From: Schoenoplectus triqueter
Lineage: Eukaryota > Streptophyta > Magnoliopsida > Poales > Cyperaceae
Assembly (NCBI GenBank): GCA_964058805.1
Contig: CAXKVV010001273.1
Span: forward strand, 1 to 35,927
Length of the DNA: 35,927 nucleotides
Direction: 5' to 3'
In this document: positions 31,628 through 35,927 of the stretch, in pieces
Layout of the letters: every line of letters starts with the position of its first letter
Position numbering within the stretch: the stretch's first letter is position 1
Notes under the pieces: generated by a model
The model's input: the letters and a program-made list of their open reading frames with translations, nothing else
Databases searched by the model: none
Told to the model about the DNA's origin: nothing
Translations under genes and position numbers: made by a program

Positions 31628-34318
31628 ATGTTCATCATCAATTTATTTACGGGCGGTAGTGTGCAACACGGACATCTCGGGGTTTTCTACTCGCAAGGTC
31701 CAAGATTGAATTTCACGGTAAATGAAGATATTACTCTCTCTCGGTTAAGAAATGAAATTTATAGAGTTTTGGGGCTTTCGGAGATACAATTTAATTTAAA
31801 AATTCGAGTTAAGTTCAATGCATCGCCCCCACCATGTGTTTTTTTTACCGAGATTGAGTTATTGAGCAACGAAACTTGGAGATTTATTGTAGAAAATATG
31901 GGTAATTGGAAGGTGATAGAATTATTTGTGGACCCGGAATCAAAATTGGGAACAAATATTTCTCAACCCAGATTAACACAAGCAATTGCTAGTAGCAGTC
32001 GAGACACACCATACGAAGAACATCAAAGACCATCATATTCACCAAATCCTACAATGCATATGCATCTATCTCCTAATTCTAATAGCGATGCGGATGTGGA
32101 TGCGGATGTGGATGCGGATGCAGATGCATTCGAGTTTGATATCACATTAGATGACATTTCTCCTTTTGAAAGAGTTGGAAATATGATATCATCAGATGAT
32201 ACTCCGATTGGTAATACCTGCTCTGATGAACAATTTAATTTTATGAATTTTAATGATATGGATGAAATCAATGAAGATATTGTTGAGGAGGAGTTTAACA
32301 TGGATAACAATGATAATTATCCCGGATGGCTACTCAAGGACCGCTCAGATTCACACCCAGTTGCATCGTTTAACTCCATAGAAGGAATTGTAGAATTTAT
32401 TTGTGATGGTAACTACTTTAATGATATGAATTATGCAACTGATGATAACTTAGCAGTTGACCAAGTATTTCGTACTAAGGATCATTTGAAATGGGTAGTG
32501 CATGATTTTCATATTAGAGCAAACCGTACATTTCTTGCTAAAAAGACCAACAAGCAAGTGTATACTGTTGTATGCACGAATCAAAATTGCAAATGGAGGT
32601 TGTATGCAATTCGTCGAAGTTATGATGACGCTTTTGTAATAAAGACACGAAAAGGACCACACTCATGTGTTATCTCGGGGGATAGACTAGAGCATCCGCA
32701 TATCACAGCGTCTTTCATAGCATCATTAATACGGGAGCATGTGAAAGCCAATGTGAAATACAAAATCATAGATATTAAGGTAATGGTGGAGCAAATGTAT
32801 CATTTCAAGGTTAATTATATGAAATGTTGGCGTGCGAAGGAAATTGCAATTGCACAGTTATTTGGAGGTTGGAAGCAAGCTTATAATCTAATTGTTCCCT
32901 TATTGGGAGCAATGCAAAATAATAATCCGGGCACAAAAGTTGAGTGGTTCACTGTACCAACAAATAATTATAATTATAAGTTTTTTCAAGGTGTATGTTG
33001 GGCATTTGGTCCGGCTATTAGAGCCTTTAAACATTGTAGACCTGTCATTGGTATCGATGCCACCTTTCTTTCGGGTAGATACAAAGGAAGACTCATGACG
33101 GCTTGCGGCTATGATGCCGAAGACCAACTGGTACCGCTTGCTTTTGGATTATTTGATAAGGAGACTAATCTATCTTGGGAGAGATTCATGAAATTTATTC
33201 GTCAACAAGTTATTGGCTCTAGGGTGGTATGTGTGATTTCAGATAGACATGCGTCAATTTTAAGAGTTTTTCGAGAAACAGGTCTTGGCTGGCATGAGGA
33301 TGCTAGAGAGGCATTCCACAGGTATTGTTCTAGACATATTTGTCAAAATTTTCAGCGTCATTTTAAAAACAAGGAACTTACTAAGAGGGTTAGGTTTGTT
33401 ATTCGGCAAAACCAACCACGTAAGTTTCAAATGAGAATGAGAATGTTAGAACAAAAGAACCCCGAAGCGGTAAAGTGGTTAAATGATATTGGCAGAGTCG
33501 ATGAGAATCATGACCCACGTTATGATCTGTGGGCATATTCTTATGACCAAGGCGGTCGACGTTGGGGAATATTAACAACTAATGGTCCTGAATCACTTAA
33601 CAATGTTTTTAAAGAAGCTAGAGAATTACCGGTAACCTCTATCATTGAGATCACATTTTATAAATCGGTCAAATATTTTGCGGAGAGGAGAACCAAAGCG
33701 GAACAAATTATTAATGAAAATCTTGTCTTTGCCCGAAAGGTTGAGATGTTACTAGAAAAAAGACGATTAAAAGGAAACACACACAAAGTCACTCCTTATA
33801 GAGATGCCCGAAAATATGAGATTATAACTAAGGAACGAATGGAGGGAAATAAAATTAAAGGTGGAAAAAAACATTGGGTTAGACTAGAAACTCAGGGAGG
33901 GACATGTACATGTCAAAAACCACAATTGACAGGTGTACCATGTTCTCATGTGTTAGCGGCTTGTGCAACACAAGGAATAAATAGCAACCAACACGTGGTC
34001 CCTTTTCTCCGTGCGAGTGAATTGATGGCAACATGGGAACCTGAATTTTATTATTATGGGAACCGTGAAACATGGCCACAACTCGAAGGACCCACACTTG
34101 TTCCGGATCCTTCGATGTACATGATCAAGACGGGTCGCCGACAACACATACGAATTCATAATGAAATGGATGAGATGAGTCAAGAAAAACACACCTATAG
34201 ATGCACACGGTGTGGCCAACAAGGACATAGTCGAAGGACTTGTACTGCTAACCCGAATAATGAAGGTACTACTGAAAATCACAGCTTTAATTATCATTAT
34301 TTTTGCTATTCAATTTAA
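31628..34318 (+). CDS. MULE (MuDR-family) transposase, intact
   Basis: A nuclear DNA-cutting enzyme that excises and inserts Mutator-like elements. The frame is 896 residues with no breaks. In order: an N-terminal PB1-like region (about 1-105); an acidic linker with an Asp repeat (about 155-172); a MuDR DNA-binding zinc region (about 260-350, with VCTNQNCKWRL and GPHSC); the RNase-H-fold transposase core; a SWIM zinc finger (Cys760, Cys762, Cys772, His774); and a CCHC knuckle (Cys859, Cys862, His867, Cys872). The likely catalytic triad is Asp477 (GIDATFL), Asp539 (ISDRHAS) and Glu655 (NGPESLN), with the family's CSRHICQNF block between the last two. ATG 31628 follows an in-frame TGA at 31607. 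A possible small 5' UTR intron is 31539-31614 (GTGAGT...TGTAG). No break is visible, so it could still be active, but expression is unknown. Confidence 0.93.
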   Translation: MFIINLFTGGSVQHGHLGVFYSQGPRLNFTVNEDITLSRLRNEIYRVLGLSEIQFNLKIRVKFNASPPPCVFFTEIELLSNETWRFIVENMGNWKVIELFVDPESKLGTNISQPRLTQAIASSSRDTPYEEHQRPSYSPNPTMHMHLSPNSNSDADVDADVDADADAFEFDITLDDISPFERVGNMISSDDTPIGNTCSDEQFNFMNFNDMDEINEDIVEEEFNMDNNDNYPGWLLKDRSDSHPVASFNSIEGIVEFICDGNYFNDMNYATDDNLAVDQVFRTKDHLKWVVHDFHIRANRTFLAKKTNKQVYTVVCTNQNCKWRLYAIRRSYDDAFVIKTRKGPHSCVISGDRLEHPHITASFIASLIREHVKANVKYKIIDIKVMVEQMYHFKVNYMKCWRAKEIAIAQLFGGWKQAYNLIVPLLGAMQNNNPGTKVEWFTVPTNNYNYKFFQGVCWAFGPAIRAFKHCRPVIGIDATFLSGRYKGRLMTACGYDAEDQLVPLAFGLFDKETNLSWERFMKFIRQQVIGSRVVCVISDRHASILRVFRETGLGWHEDAREAFHRYCSRHICQNFQRHFKNKELTKRVRFVIRQNQPRKFQMRMRMLEQKNPEAVKWLNDIGRVDENHDPRYDLWAYSYDQGGRRWGILTTNGPESLNNVFKEARELPVTSIIEITFYKSVKYFAERRTKAEQIINENLVFARKVEMLLEKRRLKGNTHKVTPYRDARKYEIITKERMEGNKIKGGKKHWVRLETQGGTCTCQKPQLTGVPCSHVLAACATQGINSNQHVVPFLRASELMATWEPEFYYYGNRETWPQLEGPTLVPDPSMYMIKTGRRQHIRIHNEMDEMSQEKHTYRCTRCGQQGHSRRTCTANPNNEGTTENHSFNYHYFCYSI
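32089..32130 (+). repeat. GATGYG hexanucleotide run inside the transposase
   Basis: About seven in-frame 6-bp units (GATGCG or GATGTG) encode an alternating Asp-Ala/Asp-Val tract. Units this similar at the DNA level suggest recent slippage expansion in the acidic linker. Confidence 0.85.
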
Positions 34319-34588
34319 TTAATGACTTATTTTTTTATTGTAGATGCTTGATTGCGCTATTTCAATATGCAGAAGGAAGCAAATGAATGAATGCTTTGTA
34401 TTCTCTATTAATGTAGTAGTTAAGTAATTATTGTATTATCTATTAATTAAACTTTGTATTGTACCTTTTATTATTTAGTTATAAAGATTGAGGACTTTAT
34501 TAATTTGATTATAAAGATTGAGGACTTTATTAATCTGGTTATAAAGATTGAGGACTTTATTAATTTGGTTAATAAAGTCTAGTCTAAA
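34319..34588. other. Transposase 3' region
   Basis: Non-coding, AT-rich 3' flank of the transposase gene. It contains the 30-bp triplication described separately. Confidence 0.5.
34481..34570. repeat. 30-bp unit repeated three times
   Basis: ATAAAGATTGAGGACTTTAT plus TTAAT-type filler starts at 34481, 34511 and 34541, nearly identical. Each unit has an inner inverted pair (ATAAAG/CTTTAT). Confidence 0.92.
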
Positions 34589-35241
34589 GGGCGTGAGTTG
34601 GACTCACGCCCTTTAAGGCGCAATCAGCTCTCAAGGGCGTGAGTTGGACTCACGCCCTTTAAGGCTTTTCACTCCCACCCTGATTCCAGAGCGCAATCAG
34701 CTCTCAAGGGCGTGAGTTGGACTCACGCCCTTTAAGGCTTTTCACTCCCACCCTGATTCCAGAGCGCAATCACCTCTCAAGGGCGTGAGTTGGACTCACG
34801 CCCTTTAAGGATTTTCCCTCCAACCCTGATTCCAGAGCGCAATCAGCTCTCAAGGGCGTGAGTTGGACTCACGCCCTTTAAGGCTTTTCACTCCCACCCT
34901 GATTCCAGAGCGCAATCACCTCTCAAGGGCGTGAGTTGGACTCACGCCCTTTAAGGATTTTCCCTCCAACCCTGATTCCAGAGCGCAATCAGCTCTCAAG
35001 GGCGTGAGTTGGACTCACGCCCTTTAAGGCTTTTCACTCCCACCCTGATTCCAGAGCGCAATCACCTCTCAAGGGCGTGAGTTGGACTCACGCCCTTTAA
35101 GGATTTTCCCTCCAACCCTGATTCCAGAGCGCAATCAGCTCTCAAGGGCGTGAGTTGGACTCACGCCCTTTAAGGCTTTTCACTCCCACCCTGATTCCAG
35201 AGCACAATCACCTCTCAAGGGTGTGAGTTGGACTCACGCCC
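34589..35241. repeat. Ten-copy palindrome array with 146-bp higher-order period
   Basis: The palindrome (arms GGGCGTGAGT and ACTCACGCCC, centre TGG) starts at 34589, 34635, 34708, 34781, 34854, 34927, 35000, 35073, 35146 and 35219. After a short first step of 46, every step is exactly 73 bp. Spacers alternate between a type with GGCTTTTCACTCCCACC and CACCTCTC and a type with GGATTTTCCCTCCAACC and CAGCTCTC from 34708 onward, giving 146-bp dimers. The arms extend to AAGGGC/GCCCTT. It lies between the 3' ends of the transposase and the opposite-strand gene. Confidence 0.95.
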
Positions 35242-35467
35242 TTTAAGGCTTTTTTTTCCCAACCCTAATTCCAGATAATACATCACACAAATTATATATT
35301 TAACACAGAAATAAATAAATACCATCAACATATAATACATCACAAAGTTCATTTAATTAGTTAATACATCACAAATTGTTTGATTAACTAAATAACACCA
35401 TAAGTACCTAATTAACTAAACCCTAATCATTCAAACATCACAAATTTCATTCAAACAAACCCTAAAC
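35242..35467. other. Spacer between array and opposite-strand gene
   Basis: AT-rich sequence with loosely repeated ATACATCACA words. On the minus strand it would be the 3' UTR of the PMD-type gene. Confidence 0.5.
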
Positions 35468-35927
35468 CTAATTTCTACCCCGGCCCCTATTTCTCCCACG
35501 ACCAAATGTGTCATATGCCGATGGAGTAAATTCATCCCGTGGCCTGGCCTGCCTGCGTGGACGCTGCTCTTGAGCCACATGCGTACCTTGTGTCGGATCT
35601 TCAACTTGAGAATATGGCTCTTGAGTAGGTGGTTGAATAGAAGATTCACCTCGCTCATGCATGCCTTGGTTAGAAGATTCTCCATGATTCCATACACCTT
35701 GTGAAAGTTGTGCGGATTCCGGTCGGTACAATGGTCCAACCGGCATAAAGCTAGCATAATTCGATCCAAGCAATTGGTTCATCCAATCATAGTCTCCGGG
35801 ACGGACACGCATGCTCTCGGCTAGTGACGGCTCTAAGTCGTTCTCCTGTATGTTATGTTGTTGCATGAATTGATTGAAAACCGCTCCTTGGTTAACATCT
35901 TCTAAGTTTCCTCTGCACGTACGTAGA
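35468..35927 (-). CDS. C-terminal part of a plant-mobile-domain-type protein (partial)
   Basis: The minus-strand frame is open from the right edge to a TAG at 35468. It is not complete: the methionine at 35866 is internal, and the frame continues upstream with NLEDVNQGAVFNQF to the window end. A possible splice acceptor (GTGCAG) lies near 35913. The visible sequence (DYDWMNQLLGSNYASFMPVGP, then a Gln/Ser/Glu-rich linker, then RRQARPRDEFTPSAYDTFGRGRNRGRGRN) matches my recollection of the tails of proteins labelled serine/threonine phosphatase 7 long form homolog or MAIN-LIKE. Those carry a plant mobile domain in their N-terminal part, which would lie outside this window. Such genes are found both as host genes and as transposon passengers; the position here favours the second. 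Confidence 0.6.
   Translation of the reverse strand, partial: LRTCRGNLEDVNQGAVFNQFMQQHNIQENDLEPSLAESMRVRPGDYDWMNQLLGSNYASFMPVGPLYRPESAQLSQGVWNHGESSNQGMHERGESSIQPPTQEPYSQVEDPTQGTHVAQEQRPRRQARPRDEFTPSAYDTFGRGRNRGRGRN

Larger units (their letters stand above)
31090..35927 (+). mobile_element. Mutator-like element (MULE) with palindrome arrays, runs off the right edge
   Basis: A region unified by three things: an intact MuDR-type transposase, the same 23-bp palindrome before and after it, and a plant-mobile-domain-type gene end on the opposite strand. Plant mobile domain proteins are known to be carried by some plant transposons. Left terminal repeat and target duplication were not recognised, and the right end lies outside the window, so the extent is approximate. 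Confidence 0.7.

Noticed and set aside
31502..31628. Upstream ATG at 31502 as the transposase start
   Set aside because: Splicing at the likely 31539/31614 sites creates an immediate TGA, and without splicing the frame does not join the transposase; ATG 31628 is the simplest start.
34589..35241. CRISPR-like array (regular palindromic repeats with spacers)
   Set aside because: Spacers are near-identical and alternate between two types, the host is a plant nuclear genome, and no cas genes are present. It is a tandem satellite inside a transposon.

Overview
The window is nuclear DNA from a flowering plant. It is AT-rich, has split genes with GT-AG introns, and is dominated by plant transposable elements. 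I cannot name the species; a eudicot is most likely, and a magnoliid or other dicot-like lineage is not excluded.

Layout: 1-2680 is a less AT-rich block of non-coding repeat that may start with an LTR-like TGTCACACCCC. 2690-4720 is a broken coding-like remnant of unknown origin, interrupted by an AT-rich insert with a hAT-like end. 5951-9606 is a complete but dead RTE-type LINE bounded by a perfect 19-bp target duplication. 11892-13997 (minus) is a Dof zinc-finger transcription factor gene with a 36-base first coding exon and a 1.26-kb intron. 14813-17090 is a non-autonomous CACTA element with a 637-bp hAT MITE nested in it; both have clean target duplications. 17091-21089 is AT-rich intergenic DNA with a MITE full of short palindromes (18136-18470) and a probable SINE. 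21090-23312 is a 2.2-kb foldback element whose arms are mostly ATT/ATG-type triplets. 23350-23760 looks like a stranded promoter and leader. 24343-25529 holds two more MITEs. 27185-27619 is a small single-pass membrane protein gene. 28732-30792 (minus) is a four-exon universal stress protein gene. From about 31090 to the right edge lies a Mutator-like element (MULE): an intact 896-residue transposase frame, arrays of a 23-bp palindrome on both sides of it, and the C-terminal end of a plant-mobile-domain-type protein on the opposite strand.

Only three ordinary host genes are well supported: Dof factor, small membrane protein and universal stress protein. They have no evident functional link, and the rest of the window is largely mobile DNA. 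The part most worth following is the right-hand MULE. Its transposase is unbroken with all expected catalytic and zinc-binding residues. It is bracketed by 4 upstream and 10 downstream copies of the palindrome, with the downstream set arranged as 73-bp units alternating in a 146-bp higher-order pattern. It sits about 300 bp upstream of the stress-protein start codon.
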